Assembly (NCBI RefSeq): GCF_002160815.1
Contig: NZ_NFLH01000007.1
Location: 27,265-91,264 of the forward strand
Reading direction: 5' to 3'
DNA: 64,000 nucleotides
Origin: Massilimicrobiota sp. An134
GTDB lineage: Bacteria > Bacillota_I > Bacilli_A > Erysipelotrichales > Coprobacillaceae
Within the stretch, counting starts at the first letter, position 1; the number at the start of each line of letters is the position of its first letter. Below, piece by piece: positions 44,605 to 55,300 of this stretch. Below the pieces are notes generated by a model, which saw nothing but the letters and a program-made list of their open reading frames with translations, did not search any database and was not told the origin of the DNA. The position numbers were made by a program, and so were the translations under genes.

Positions 44605-45511
44605 GATCCATCTTCCTTACATCTTCTAATTTATAAACTGTCTGGTCAAATAAAAAGCCACGATCAATAGGTGTTTTTAACTGATAAAGAAGTTGCATAT
44701 AAGCTTTGACATCTCTATCATAAGTCTGTTTTTCAAAGCTCTTTAAAGCATCACTATATAACGAAGCAACTTCAATAGCCTCTTCATCACTCATCATCAA
44801 AGTTTCAATGTATAAATATTCAAAACTTTGAATTTGATTCAATAAATCTAACATATATAATCTTGTCTTTGAAAAAATATGTGTTCCTCTTTCATTTTCA
44901 TAAATATGAAAAACATAATCTGAATTTCGTGGTTGAATAGTTAAACGTGTCTGACTCTTATGATCAAAAGCCAATCCTGATGCTTCCTGATAATTTGTCA
45001 ATAAAGCACGTTTACTCGCTGCAATATATTCTACACCATGAACTTGTAGCATCAATGGCATATGAACTTGCTGATGAATTGATAACTGCTCTTCTAATGG
45101 AATGACACGTGCCAGTTGAGCACTTGTCACACCTTGTTGCTTTAAGACATTTAATGTCATAGCATTGGTATTTAATGTTTCTGGGGCATACATCATATCA
45201 AAGTGATACCCCTTATTTTTCACAATCTGTAAAACACCAAAATCTTGAAATAAAATGCCATGTATTGCCATCTTTGATAAAGCATCTATATAAGCTTCAA
45301 CTGCTTCAATTTCATGTTCATCATATAAAGCATTCACTGCCACATAAAATGAGCACTGTGGGTATTGTTTCACCATTTGAGATATATCATCTAATGAAAA
45401 ATAAGAGGGAGCATAGAAAGAATATTGGCCACCTAATATAAAACAATCAATACCCATAGATACATAGTCATAAAGTCTTTCTTTACGATTAAGTGATATT
45501 ATTAATTTCAT
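44579..45511 (-). CDS. U32 family protein, partner subunit (TrhP1/YrrN-like)
   Basis: The 310-residue paralogue keeps the barrel (CFILGGQYSFYAPSYFSLDDI, GILFQDFGVLQI, LNTNAMTLNVLKQQGV) but has no GRC/C-rich cluster motif. This fits YrrN, the partner of YrrO in tRNA U34 hydroxylation. It overlaps the methyltransferase gene by 4 bp and the larger U32 gene by 26 bp. Confidence 0.85.
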   Translation of the reverse strand: MKLIISLNRKERLYDYVSMGIDCFILGGQYSFYAPSYFSLDDISQMVKQYPQCSFYVAVNALYDEHEIEAVEAYIDALSKMAIHGILFQDFGVLQIVKNKGYHFDMMYAPETLNTNAMTLNVLKQQGVTSAQLARVIPLEEQLSIHQQVHMPLMLQVHGVEYIAASKRALLTNYQEASGLAFDHKSQTRLTIQPRNSDYVFHIYENERGTHIFSKTRLYMLDLLNQIQSFEYLYIETLMMSDEEAIEVASLYSDALKSFEKQTYDRDVKAYMQLLYQLKTPIDRGFLFDQTVYKLEDVRKMDHEKNQSNH

Positions 45512-46107
45512 TGTTCATCCTTTCTTCGAATTACACAGATTCCATCACCAACTGCATAATATTCAACATCATATGCATCATGTTGAAAAATCCAGTCCTT
45601 GAATCTTTTGATTTTTTTAACTAACTGTCGTGTATTACGATTTTTAATATGATCAATATCAAAAATCATACCATGAAAATCTAAATTATCAACAATAATG
45701 ATTCCATTTTTTTTCACAAAAGGAACATATTTTTCAAAAAACTTCTGATACTGAGCCTTAGCAGCATCAATAAACAAACAATCATAAGGAGCGAATTGAA
45801 GTTTATCTGTTTGAAAAGTTAAAGCATCATCATGATGAATTATAATTCTTTTTTCTAATCCATGTTCATGAATATGCCTTACCGCTTCTAAATAACGCTG
45901 TTCATCAAGTTCAATGGTTTCTACACATAAATGTTCAACATGTGTTGTCATCATCATCGCTGAATAACCAATAGCAGAACCTATTTCCAGACATGATGTT
46001 GCTTTTCTTTCTTGAAGTTGTTCAATCAAAAAGAGGATTCCCTCTTTTTGCATAACTGGTATATTTCTTTTTAATGCATCCTGTTCTAATTCTTCTAATG
46101 TCATCAT
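45508..46107 (-). CDS. trmR: O-methyltransferase, tRNA 5-hydroxyuridine methyltransferase TrmR-like
   Basis: The 199-residue SAM-dependent enzyme has CLEIGSAIGYSAMMM as the SAM loop, VETIELDEQRYLEAV and DCLFIDAAKAQYQKFFEKY with the metal-site aspartates, and IIVDNLDFHG. In B. subtilis YrrM (TrmR) methylates the ho5U34 made by YrrN-YrrO, and those two genes follow directly here. Confidence 0.88.
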   Translation of the reverse strand: MMTLEELEQDALKRNIPVMQKEGILFLIEQLQERKATSCLEIGSAIGYSAMMMTTHVEHLCVETIELDEQRYLEAVRHIHEHGLEKRIIIHHDDALTFQTDKLQFAPYDCLFIDAAKAQYQKFFEKYVPFVKKNGIIIVDNLDFHGMIFDIDHIKNRNTRQLVKKIKRFKDWIFQHDAYDVEYYAVGDGICVIRRKDEQ

Positions 46108-46108
46108 A

Positions 46109-47149
46109 TTAATACCATCTATTCTCCTCTACTATTTTCTGGTGCTCCTTATAAGTACGACTATAAATCACTGTACCATCTTCTTTTGCAAAGAAGTAAT
46201 AGTAATCATGATGTTCATATTGAATACATGCTTCTATTGTGACTTTAGAGATTGTACTAATAGGTCCTACTGGTAATCCAGTATATTTATATGTATTATA
46301 TCGAGAATCAATTTGTGTGTGTGAAACACTCACATCAACACCAGTTCTTTGCCATGCATAATTCACTGTAATGTCACTTTGCAATAACATATCTTTATTT
46401 AAACGATTGATAAAAACACCTGCAATTTTAGGACGATCTTCATCAAATAATGATTCTCTTTCTACAATAGAAGCAAATGTTAAAAACTGATGTGGTGTCC
46501 AACCTAATTTTTCAATATCATCCTTATATTCAGATAAACGCTCATCCATCATATCTAATGCGAGTTTTGTCATACTTTTTAAATCAGGTTCCTGTTCTGT
46601 AATATAATAAGTTTCAGGATAGAGATAACCTTCCAATGGATATAAAATATCTTTATCTAAAATACTTTCATCTAAAAACCAGTATTCTTCAATTAATGAC
46701 TGTAAATATTCCTGATCATCCCACTGCTTAATCACTTCATCAGCAGATATATTTAAAATTTCAGCAAAACTTTCAGCAACTTCTGGAATCGTTGTTCCTT
46801 CCTTAATTGTCAATTTAGACGACAATATATACTTAAAGTCTGGATTTTCAATAATAGAGAAAATCTCAGATAATGACATATTTTTATTGAATACATATGT
46901 ATTGGCCTGTAAACGATCATAGTGATTTAATTTGAGAAAAATCTGACCACATAATTTATTGTTCACAAGTCCAGCATCTTCTAAAGTATTAAGCATCTGT
47001 GAAGCTGTTGAACCTTGTTCAATGGTTACAATCACTTCTTCATCTTTTGATGAAGATGCAGAAATACCCCAATTATAGAAAACAATTATACCAATCATAC
47101 AAGCAATAATGATGCCACCAACAATATAAATGATTTTTTTATTCTTCAT
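46109..47149 (-). CDS. mltG: Endolytic murein transglycosylase
   Basis: The 346-residue protein has an N-terminal membrane anchor (IYIVGGIIIACMIGIIVFY), a LysM-like part (VTIEQGSTASQMLNTLEDAGLV) and the YceG domain with LEGYLYPETYYI, FASIVERES (catalytic Glu), IAGVFINRLN, LQSDITVNYAW and YNTYKYTGLPVGPIS. It cuts nascent glycan strands outside the membrane. It has its own promoter 24 bp upstream. Confidence 0.94.
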   Translation of the reverse strand: MKNKKIIYIVGGIIIACMIGIIVFYNWGISASSSKDEEVIVTIEQGSTASQMLNTLEDAGLVNNKLCGQIFLKLNHYDRLQANTYVFNKNMSLSEIFSIIENPDFKYILSSKLTIKEGTTIPEVAESFAEILNISADEVIKQWDDQEYLQSLIEEYWFLDESILDKDILYPLEGYLYPETYYITEQEPDLKSMTKLALDMMDERLSEYKDDIEKLGWTPHQFLTFASIVERESLFDEDRPKIAGVFINRLNKDMLLQSDITVNYAWQRTGVDVSVSHTQIDSRYNTYKYTGLPVGPISTISKVTIEACIQYEHHDYYYFFAKEDGTVIYSRTYKEHQKIVEENRWY

Positions 47150-47172
47150 AAAATATCCTCCATCATTTATTT

Positions 47173-47201
47173 ATTATAGGTTATTTGACAGGATTTATCA
47201 A
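47173..47201 (-). promoter_or_regulatory. Promoter of the mltG-trmR-U32-U32-udk-greA operon
   Basis: TTGATA (47201-47196) and a perfect TATAAT (47178-47173) are 17 bp apart on the minus strand. It follows the lactonase terminator, so the operon starts anew here. Confidence 0.78.
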
Positions 47202-47229
47202 CTTTCCTTCTTTTTTTATCATCATAGAT

Positions 47230-47252
47230 AAAAAAAGAGCATAAAATGCTCT
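47230..47252 (-). terminator. Terminator of the lactonase gene
   Basis: AGAGCAT-TTT-ATGCTCT followed by TTTTTTTATC on the minus strand. Confidence 0.82.
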
Positions 47253-48328
47253 TATACACCTCTTCCTTCAATTAAGCAAACAGGCTCACTCACCATATAA
47301 CTAAAATGTGTTTCAAAAAGAACACCTTTTGATTCACCACGTCTGACTTCAAACGATTCAATTGAACCACCTTTTTGAGAAGCCACAACAATATATTTAT
47401 CAATCACAAGAATCATACTTACAGGTTTTTCATCTGTATCAGTGTTATCTACAGCTGTCAACATTCCTGTATCCAGATCCACTTCAAAAGTTGTCACAGA
47501 GTCATGTCCACAGTTTGATACAAATAAGTAATCACCTTTTTCATTAATGAGAATATCACCAGCAGTATTTTGACCAATATATTCATCTGTTGGGTAAGTC
47601 TTGACTGTCTGAACAAAAGTAAATACGCCATCTTCATAACGATAAACATGAATTTCACTTGTTAATTCACTTAGAACATATGCAAATTGTCCATCTGGTG
47701 AAAAAATAATTTTCTTTGGTCCTGAACCAGGTTTCACTTTAAATGTTAATTCATCATTACGCTGAAGTCTTCCTTTTTCACCAATATCATAAAGAACAAT
47801 TTCATCTGTTCCTAAATCACAAACAACTATCCATTTTTGATCAGGTGTAGCCTCAATAAAACAAGGATGGGCTTCATTTTGACGTTTCTCATCTACGCTA
47901 CTTCCCTGATGTTTAATTGTTTGTACAACTTTGACAATTTTTTGTTTCAATATTGGAATCACAACAACTTCACTGTTGTAGTAATCCACAGCATAGGCAC
48001 ATGTACGATCTTCATTAACATAACTGTCTACATATGTCTTTCCATGATCTGTTGATTTACCAGCCAAACCAAATTGTAGATCCATTGAAGCATATTGCCA
48101 TAAACCGCCATCAGTTGGTCTCCCTGTATTATTTTTATAACATACATAGATAAAACGTTCACGTTTAGAAATGGCTATTGGATTCGCTAATGATTTATAA
48201 AATTTCTTTTTTAAAATCTCACCATTATCAATATCTATATGAAAAACATAAATTCCTCTAGTTAAATCATTACCATAACTTCCTACAAAAATTGGCTTTA
48301 CTTTTCGTTTCTTAAAAAACAATCCCAT
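47252..48328 (-). CDS. Lactonase-family beta-propeller protein
   Basis: The 358-residue protein has seven-bladed propeller traits of the 6-phosphogluconolactonase (Pgl/YkgB-like) family: KPIFVGSYGNDLTRGIYVF at the start, VDSYVNEDRTCAYAVDYYNSEVVV, EAHPCFIEATPDQKWIVVCDLGTDEIVLY, and IFSPDGQFAYVLSELTSEIHVY. The sequence is diverged and the substrate may not be 6-phosphogluconolactone. It is the one gene that breaks the otherwise B. subtilis-like order between DUF1292 and mltG, and it is bounded by terminators on both sides. Confidence 0.82.
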   Translation of the reverse strand: MGLFFKKRKVKPIFVGSYGNDLTRGIYVFHIDIDNGEILKKKFYKSLANPIAISKRERFIYVCYKNNTGRPTDGGLWQYASMDLQFGLAGKSTDHGKTYVDSYVNEDRTCAYAVDYYNSEVVVIPILKQKIVKVVQTIKHQGSSVDEKRQNEAHPCFIEATPDQKWIVVCDLGTDEIVLYDIGEKGRLQRNDELTFKVKPGSGPKKIIFSPDGQFAYVLSELTSEIHVYRYEDGVFTFVQTVKTYPTDEYIGQNTAGDILINEKGDYLFVSNCGHDSVTTFEVDLDTGMLTAVDNTDTDEKPVSMILVIDKYIVVASQKGGSIESFEVRRGESKGVLFETHFSYMVSEPVCLIEGRGV

Positions 48329-48344
48329 TTTTATCCTCCTTAAT

Positions 48345-48367
48345 AAAGAAAGGTAACTTTCGTTACC
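48345..48367 (-). terminator. Terminator of the alaS-ireB-ruvX-DUF1292 unit
   Basis: GGTAAC-GAAA-GTTACC followed by TTTCTTTATT on the minus strand lies between the DUF1292 and lactonase genes. The U-tract is interrupted, so it may be partial. Confidence 0.65.
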
Positions 48368-48375
48368 TCCTGATA

Positions 48376-48648
48376 CTAATCCATGTCTTGAGAGTTCTCA
48401 TCTTCTTCATCTTCAGCCATAAAGCTATTGAAGACTTCTTCAATCATATCCCATTCATCAGGTGTTTCAATTGGATATAAATTCCCATCATCATCATAAA
48501 TAGATGAATAGACTTGAGCATCCTCATCATTTGCATCATAATATAAAACATATTTTTTTCCTGTATCTTCACTATCAAAAGTAAAGAGTACATCAAATTC
48601 TAATTCATTACCGTCATCATCAATGACTTGTATTTTATTAACGTCCAT
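48376..48648 (-). CDS. DUF1292 (YrzB-like) protein
   Basis: The 90-residue, strongly acidic protein has VIDDDGNELEFDVLFTFDSEDTGKKYVLY, the DUF1292 core. It is always near ruvX and ireB in Bacillota and has no assigned function. It starts 2 bp after ruvX ends. Confidence 0.9.
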   Translation of the reverse strand: MDVNKIQVIDDDGNELEFDVLFTFDSEDTGKKYVLYYDANDEDAQVYSSIYDDDGNLYPIETPDEWDMIEEVFNSFMAEDEEDENSQDMD

Positions 48649-48650
48649 GA

Positions 48651-49073
48651 CTATCTCCTTTGACCATCTAAGTATCCTTGTAAAATTTGTACAGCTGCCA
48701 TTTTATCAATAACTTTTTTTCTTTTTTTGCGTGAAACATCAGCAAAAATCAATTGATTCTGTGCCATAACAGTTGTTAATCTTTCATCAACCAAAACAAC
48801 CTCGACATCCATCATCTTTTCCAGCCTCTGTTTAAAAGCCATTGAAATTTGTGCTCTTTCCCCTAAATCCCCATTCATATGTTTGGGTAGACCAAGCACA
48901 ATTGTATGAATATGATGTTCTTCAACAATCTGTTGAATATGTTTGGCAGCATCCTTATAGTTATTTTCTTCAAAACGATAGGTTTCTACACCATGGGCAA
49001 GCATACCAAGAGCATCACTCATCGCAATGCCGCAAGTTCTCGAACCTAAATCTAATCCTAATATTTTTTCCAC
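48651..49073 (-). CDS. ruvX: RuvX / YqgF-family RNase H-fold protein
   Basis: The 140-residue protein has LGLDLGSRTCGIAMSD, VLGLPKHMNGDLGERA and VDERLTTVMAQ, with the acidic residues of the RNase H-like site. The family is a putative Holliday junction resolvase and takes part in 16S rRNA 5' processing. It shares one base with the end of ireB. Confidence 0.93.
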   Translation of the reverse strand: MEKILGLDLGSRTCGIAMSDALGMLAHGVETYRFEENNYKDAAKHIQQIVEEHHIHTIVLGLPKHMNGDLGERAQISMAFKQRLEKMMDVEVVLVDERLTTVMAQNQLIFADVSRKKRKKVIDKMAAVQILQGYLDGQRR

Positions 49074-49330
49074 TATTTAGACTCCAAATAAAATTTAACA
49101 AGTTCTTCAATAATTTCATCACGATCAATCTGTTGAATAATTGATCGAGCCCCTTTATGACTTGAAATATATGCAGGATCATTAGAAATCAAGTATCCTG
49201 CAATTTGATGAACTGCATTATATCCTCTTTCATCTAAAGCATTAGCAACTGTCATTAAATGAGAATGGATAACTTCTCTTTTAATTTCTTCAGAATTAAA
49301 TAGACGTGTTTGAGTAAAATCTTTTCCCAT
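49073..49330 (-). CDS. ireB: IreB family regulatory phosphoprotein (UPF0297)
   Basis: The 85-residue protein has the family start DFTQTRLFNSEE and the motifs VANALDERGYNAVHQIAGYLISNDPAYISSHKGARSII. In Enterococcus IreB is a substrate of the Ser/Thr kinase IreK and affects cephalosporin resistance. ATG at 49330 lies behind GGGAGGTCG. It belongs to the alaS-ruvX block. Confidence 0.93.
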   Translation of the reverse strand: MGKDFTQTRLFNSEEIKREVIHSHLMTVANALDERGYNAVHQIAGYLISNDPAYISSHKGARSIIQQIDRDEIIEELVKFYLESK

Positions 49331-49393
49331 TTATACGACCTCCCATCTATATAATCTATATTACACTAAATCATTGCAAATTGCTAGTAAAAC

Positions 49394-52003
49394 TTAGAAT
49401 TGCGCTTTGATTTGTGAGATAGCTTCATCCATATGTGAGCGATCAGCACATCCTCCTTGAGCAAAGTCTGGTTTTCCACCACCACGACCAGCAGTCACCT
49501 GATTGATTGTCTTGATCATCTCTCCTGCTTTATATCCAGCTTGAACCATAGATTTTGTTAATCCTACAAAATAAGATATCTTACCTTCATATTCATTGAC
49601 CATAATCACAAAACCATGCTGTAACTGATCACGAAGGTCAAAAGCCATTTGTTTAGCTAAAGCAACTTCTTTAGATTCTTGAACATATAAGAATTGTACA
49701 CCATTTAAATCAACAATATTTTTAGATTGTTCCTTTGCAGATAAAGCATTGATCTGATCTAAATATTGATCTCTTTCTTTTTTGATTTCATTAGTTTCTT
49801 CAATGAAATGTGTAACTTTTTCAATTGTTTCATTCTTATTTTTAATCTTTAATAAGTCTTGAACTTGATTTAAAAGTGTTTCACTATTTTTAAATGCCTG
49901 ATAAGCCTGTAATGATGTAACAGCTTCAATACGTCTTACACCAGAACCTACACTTTCTTCACTGACAATTTTAAAGATTCCAATTTCAATACTATTAGAA
50001 ACATGGCATCCACCACATAATTCCTTAGAATAATCACCAACGCTGACAACACGCACTTCATCACCATATTTTTCATCAAATAAAGCCATAGCACCTGATT
50101 GCATTGCATCATCTTTACTCATTAACTGAATATCAACATTCAATCCATTGAAGATTTGTTCATTAACCTGATCTTCAACTTGCTGTAATTGTTCTAAAGT
50201 CATTTTTTGAGGATGAGTGAAGTCAAAACGCAATCTTTGATCATCTACATATGATCCAGCCTGTGAAACATGTTCTCCTAATACATTCTTTAAAGCTTTT
50301 TGTAAAAGATGTGTTGCTGTATGATTATGAGTAATAAACGCACGTTTTCTTGTATCAACATATAAAGTTAATACATCTCCCACACGAATTTCACCTTTTT
50401 TAACGTTAACTATGTGTAAATGTTGTTGATGAGGTGCTTTATGAACATCTTTAACTTCAATTTCTGTAGAATCATTAGACATCATTCCTGTATCAGCACA
50501 TTGTCCACCCATTTCAGCATAGAAAGTTGTCTGATCTAAAATGATTTCACCTTGGCTATCAATCACATCACATTTCACACCCTCTTGGAATGTTGCAATG
50601 ACTTTCGCCTGAATTGGTGTTGGATTATAAATGAATGTAGATGGGGCATCAAATGCCATTAAATCCGGCTTTTGTGATGACATAGATTCTAAATCACCAC
50701 GAGCATTACGTGCACGTTCCTGTTGTGCTTTCATTTCTGCTTTGAAACCTTCTTCATCCACTTCAAAACCAGACTCTTCAGCAATTTCCACAGTTAATTC
50801 TAATGGGAAACCATATGTATCATATAATTTAAAAGCATCTTGACCATTTAATAAATGATTTTGGCTTTTTTGTAACATCTGATTTAATAGTTTTTCTCCA
50901 TTAGATAATGTCTTATGAAAAGCTTCTTCTTCTTTTTTAACTAAACCACTTACATATTCCACTTTAGCAGGTAGATAATCATAGAAATCTTTCATGATAT
51001 CCGCAACCACACCAACAAGTTCATACATAAATGAATGATCAATACCAATCTTTTTACCATAACGTACTGCACGTCTTAAAATTCTTCTTAAAACATAACC
51101 ACGTCCAGCATTATCAAATAATGCACCATCGCTTAATGCAAAAGTCACAGTACGAATATGATCGGCAATCACACGATAAGCCATTTTATTTTCTTGATAT
51201 GGAACCTTTGCAAGCTTTTCAGTCGCATGGATAATTGGTAAGAATAAATCAGTATCAAAGTTTGTTTCTCCCTCTTGAATAATGCTGACTAATCTTTCTA
51301 ATCCCATTCCTGTATCAATATTTTTTTGTGGTAATTCTTTATATTCTTTACGATCAATAGCTGGATTGCAGTCATATTGTGAAAAGACAACATTCCATAC
51401 TTCAATGTAGCGATCATTTTCCATTTCATCAAAGAATAATTTTTCTCCTAATCCTTCTGGATCATATTTTTCTCCACGATCATAGAAAATTTCTGAATCT
51501 GGTCCCCCTGGACCTTCTCCGATTTCCCAGAAATTATCATCTGTTTTTAAAATATGACTAGGATCAACATGACAAACTTCTGTCCAGATACGATAAGCTT
51601 CTTCATCATCAGTATAAACACTGATATAAAGTTTATCCTTATCAAAACCAATCCATTCAGGACTTGTTAAAAACTCCCATGCAAAAGGAATAGCCTCTGC
51701 CTTAAAGTAATCTCCAATTGAGAAGTTTCCTAACATTTCAAAGAAAGTATGGTGTCTTGCTGTTTTCCCAACATTTTCAATATCATTTGTACGAATTGAT
51801 TTTTGTGCATTCGCAATACGATTACATGCTGGCTTTTCAGTTCCATCAAAATATTTTTTTAATGCTGCAACCCCTGCATTGATCCATAATAATGTTGGAT
51901 CATTATGTGGGATTAATGATGCTCCAGGTTCAATCATATGTCCTTTTGATTTGAAAAAATCCAAAAACATTTGTCTGACCTGATTACCTGTTAATTGTTT
52001 CAT
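49394..52003 (-). CDS. alaS: Alanyl-tRNA synthetase
   Basis: The 869-residue class II synthetase has the catalytic domain (FLDFFKSKGHMIEPGASLIP, NAGVAALKKYFDG, ARHHTFFEMLGNFSIGDYFK) and the editing domain with THNHTATHLL and ELCGGCHVSN, which clears mischarged tRNA. The C-terminal C-Ala domain has GRGGGKPDFAQGG. ATG at 52003 follows AAAAGGAGGAAAATC; the frame extends ten codons further without reason. Controlled by a T-box with Ala specifier. Confidence 0.97.
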   Translation of the reverse strand: MKQLTGNQVRQMFLDFFKSKGHMIEPGASLIPHNDPTLLWINAGVAALKKYFDGTEKPACNRIANAQKSIRTNDIENVGKTARHHTFFEMLGNFSIGDYFKAEAIPFAWEFLTSPEWIGFDKDKLYISVYTDDEEAYRIWTEVCHVDPSHILKTDDNFWEIGEGPGGPDSEIFYDRGEKYDPEGLGEKLFFDEMENDRYIEVWNVVFSQYDCNPAIDRKEYKELPQKNIDTGMGLERLVSIIQEGETNFDTDLFLPIIHATEKLAKVPYQENKMAYRVIADHIRTVTFALSDGALFDNAGRGYVLRRILRRAVRYGKKIGIDHSFMYELVGVVADIMKDFYDYLPAKVEYVSGLVKKEEEAFHKTLSNGEKLLNQMLQKSQNHLLNGQDAFKLYDTYGFPLELTVEIAEESGFEVDEEGFKAEMKAQQERARNARGDLESMSSQKPDLMAFDAPSTFIYNPTPIQAKVIATFQEGVKCDVIDSQGEIILDQTTFYAEMGGQCADTGMMSNDSTEIEVKDVHKAPHQQHLHIVNVKKGEIRVGDVLTLYVDTRKRAFITHNHTATHLLQKALKNVLGEHVSQAGSYVDDQRLRFDFTHPQKMTLEQLQQVEDQVNEQIFNGLNVDIQLMSKDDAMQSGAMALFDEKYGDEVRVVSVGDYSKELCGGCHVSNSIEIGIFKIVSEESVGSGVRRIEAVTSLQAYQAFKNSETLLNQVQDLLKIKNKNETIEKVTHFIEETNEIKKERDQYLDQINALSAKEQSKNIVDLNGVQFLYVQESKEVALAKQMAFDLRDQLQHGFVIMVNEYEGKISYFVGLTKSMVQAGYKAGEMIKTINQVTAGRGGGKPDFAQGGCADRSHMDEAISQIKAQF

Positions 52004-52017
52004 GATTTTCCTCCTTT

Positions 52018-52215
52018 TAATAAAAAAAGTCATTCCTGAAAAGGAACGACTATCATCGCGGTACCATCCTCATTCATAATGAATACTCATTATGCTCTTT
52101 GATCGTTAACGCCGATTTACGTTGATGTTTGCATCACTCTTAGAAGGTAGCTTTCTTTACAAGTATCCAGGAATTTTCACCAGCCATTCCCTCTCTTCAA
52201 GATCACTTATAAATA
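52018..52215 (-). promoter_or_regulatory. T-box leader of alaS (Ala specifier GCT)
   Basis: The minus strand has stem I elements (AAGAGAGGGAATGGCTGGTG), GAAAGCTACC with specifier GCT at 52151-52149, and the T-box core ATGGTACCGCG (revcomp 52057-52067). The terminator CGTTCCTTTTCAGGAATG plus TTTTTTT is at 52047-52018. Uncharged tRNA-Ala should turn it on. Confidence 0.9.
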
Positions 52216-52287
52216 CTTTTCTTCTTCAACGATTTGACTTTGATATTATACTTAATTTTTAATGAAAAATCAATCATTTTTAAAAAT

Positions 52288-52312
52288 AAGGTGAATCCTC
52301 GATTCACCTTAT
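52288..52312 (-). terminator. Terminator of the beta-helix surface protein gene
   Basis: AAGGTGAATC-GAG-GATTCACCTT is a 10-bp stem followed by ATTTTTAAAA on the minus strand, 8 bp past the stop codon. Confidence 0.8.
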
Positions 52313-52317
52313 CTCAA

Positions 52318-55300
52318 TTACATATCACGACGTCTTCTTATAACCATATATGCGATTGCCGCAAGAGAAATTCCTGCACCTAATGCATAAATCATGATTG
52401 GAGAAGAATCCCCAGTCTTCACTTCTGTAGATTCTGTTGTCTTATCAGGTGTTGTTTCTGTTGGTTTATCAGGTTTTACATCCACAACAATATCTGGACC
52501 CTTAGAATCATCAGTTGGTTTATTATTATCATTATCACCAGGATTCACAGGATCTGTTGGATTAGTTGGATCTGTCGGATCAGTTGGGTCTGTTGGATCA
52601 CTATCATCTAAAACCGTTACTTTTATAGTCTTTGTTGTTGTTTTAGTACCACGATTATCAACAGTACAATCAGTAATTGAATATGTCACTGTATATACAC
52701 CAGCTTTATTGACATCAACATTACTTTCAACTTTTAAATGATCAATGATATTTCCCCAATCGTTGACATTCCATTCTCTATCAGAAACTTCAACATAGTC
52801 ATAAGGATCAAATTCATCTCCAACATGAATAGTTACATCATCAGCTTTAATAACTGGAGCATCGTTTTTATACCATACAGTTATTGTTACATCACCTTGC
52901 ATAGTACCTACTTCATTTTCAATACCTTCAACTCTATCAATATGGTATCCCTTAAGTCCTAATTTAGAAGCTGATTGGCTTACGTCATAATCTTCACCTA
53001 TTGTAAATTCATGAATACGTGCTTCTCTTAATTCTTCACCAGTATCTGCATCTTTATAGTTAATAGTTACTGTACCTGTACCAGTTTGTTCAGACCATAC
53101 TAATGCAAATGGACTGAATCCAGAGCGATCAACTGTAAATTTAATACCATATTCAGTTTTGTCAATTTCCATTGGTTCAAGTTCACAATCCTTAATAGCC
53201 TGTTCAACATCTTCCTGACCAGTAATACCATATTCACGATGTAAATCTTTGTAGTGAACTAATTTAAAGTCTGTATCTTTATTAGTTCCTTCAGGATATG
53301 GTAAATACACTGTTGTTCCATTACTTGCAGAAACCCAAGCATTTCCATTATAAGCATCAACTAAATCTAAGTAATGGAAATCAAAATGAACTAATGTACC
53401 TAATTCATCTTCCATTTCTAAGAATTCTTTTGCTTTATTTTCCATCAATTCTTGACGATTATCGCCTTCTTCTGTCAATAGAGAATCATCTAATAATTGA
53501 ATACCAGCAGCTTCAACTTGACGATTTTCATCATTATTTGTATAGAATTTTGGATTTGTACCATTTGCAATAGCTGTTGCATGTTCTACTTCTGAAGTTA
53601 TTTCATTTTCCTTTACCAATAGATGAGTAGTTGTCCCTGAAATTGCTCCTCTTTTATCAGAAGTATGACGTACAATTAAAGAACCACCTTCATCACTAAG
53701 ATTTACTATATTACCATTAACAAGCACATCTTCATCTTTAAGACCATTCTTCCAAGAAAATGTAGCAGTGTATTCTCCTGCTTGTCTATCATGTGTAACT
53801 ACTTTGCCATCTTTATCAGTATATGTAACTTCAAGATTAGCCATCAACTGATCAATTAATCGTCCGTCGTTTTTAGACATTTCTTGTTCTTTAATTTTTA
53901 ATGATATAAGATCACCATCATCACCAACATCAACAGAATTAATTATTGTAAAATCTGGTAATCCACCATTATCATATGCTTCATCACCTTGTCCACCACC
54001 AGTATAAACAGTAATATCATCTGGATTTAAAGTGTATTCATTATTATTGAAAAGCATGACTGCGTAGGCTTGATTTGCTGTAAGATTCTTAAGAGTAATA
54101 GGAATCTGATCAACATTTTCAACTTCTTCAATTGTCACATCAGCATTTTCTTGAGGAGTACCATCATCATTGACAGGCATATATACTACATATAATCCTG
54201 TTTTCTTTGGTGTTGATGTTGGATCAAGTTCAAAAGAAAATTCCGTTGTTGATGGTTGAACCCAAAGAGCATTAGATCCTACTTGAGACCATCCAACATA
54301 TCGTTCATTAACTTCCGCTGCAAGTGCATTTTGCGCTTCTGATGTAGCACATCCTAAATTGACATCTGCATATCCTTCTGGAAGAATCACAGTTCCGGCA
54401 CTTACACTAATTCCTCGTTTTTCACCAAGAACATTCGAACTGATATGCGTATATTCATAGCCTGCTTTTCCATCTCGTTCTGCTACTGCGTAACCACCTG
54501 ATGCAGAGATTTGAGAACTACCTGAACCATTACCAGTGATCGTTCCGCCATTTAATTCAACAAGTGATTCACCTTCAACCGTATAAGAAATACCATAGCT
54601 ACCATTATCGGCAATGGTTCCACCATTCATAATAAATGTAACGCTTCTCCAGTTAGTTTTACCACTCACTTGTACACCATAACTTGAATTACGTGCAATT
54701 TCTCCACCATTCATAACAACTAATGAACTGTTATTTACACGGATTCCTAAACCAGTATTGTCAACAATATGAGCCGTTGATTCAATCATACATTCTGGTC
54801 GTCCACCACCTTGGTTTGCCATATAAATCATACCTTTAGATGCTTTATTATTTCGAATCGTACCACGAATGACATAATGTGAACCATTATTTGAATAGAT
54901 CAATCCACCGGCACTAGTTGTTTGACAATTTTCAATAACACCATTTTCACCCAATTCAATTAAACCATACCAAGAACGATATAACCAAGATTCACCAGAA
55001 TTACAATCAGAGATAATACCATCTAATAAAATTTTATGTGTATAACCTTCATCATTAGTTAAATCATCAAAATGTACAACTGGGATACCATCAACCTTTG
55101 AAATATGTGATCCTTTATCTGCAGTAAAATTACAATATTGTGACCAAATGGCACTATTGTTACCAGCAAATTCACCTGTAACATTATTGATTTTACCTGT
55201 ACTTGTTAATGTGGCTTCACCACCAGAACGCAAATGAACAGCAATACCATTTTGTCCGTGCCATGCAGCATCAGTTCCAGCAATATTTTGAATCGTTCCA

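Noticed and set aside
52540..52610. Repeated GGATCTGTTGGATCAGTTG bases as a possible CRISPR or regulatory repeat
   Set aside because: They simply encode the DPTDPTDPTNP stalk of the surface protein.
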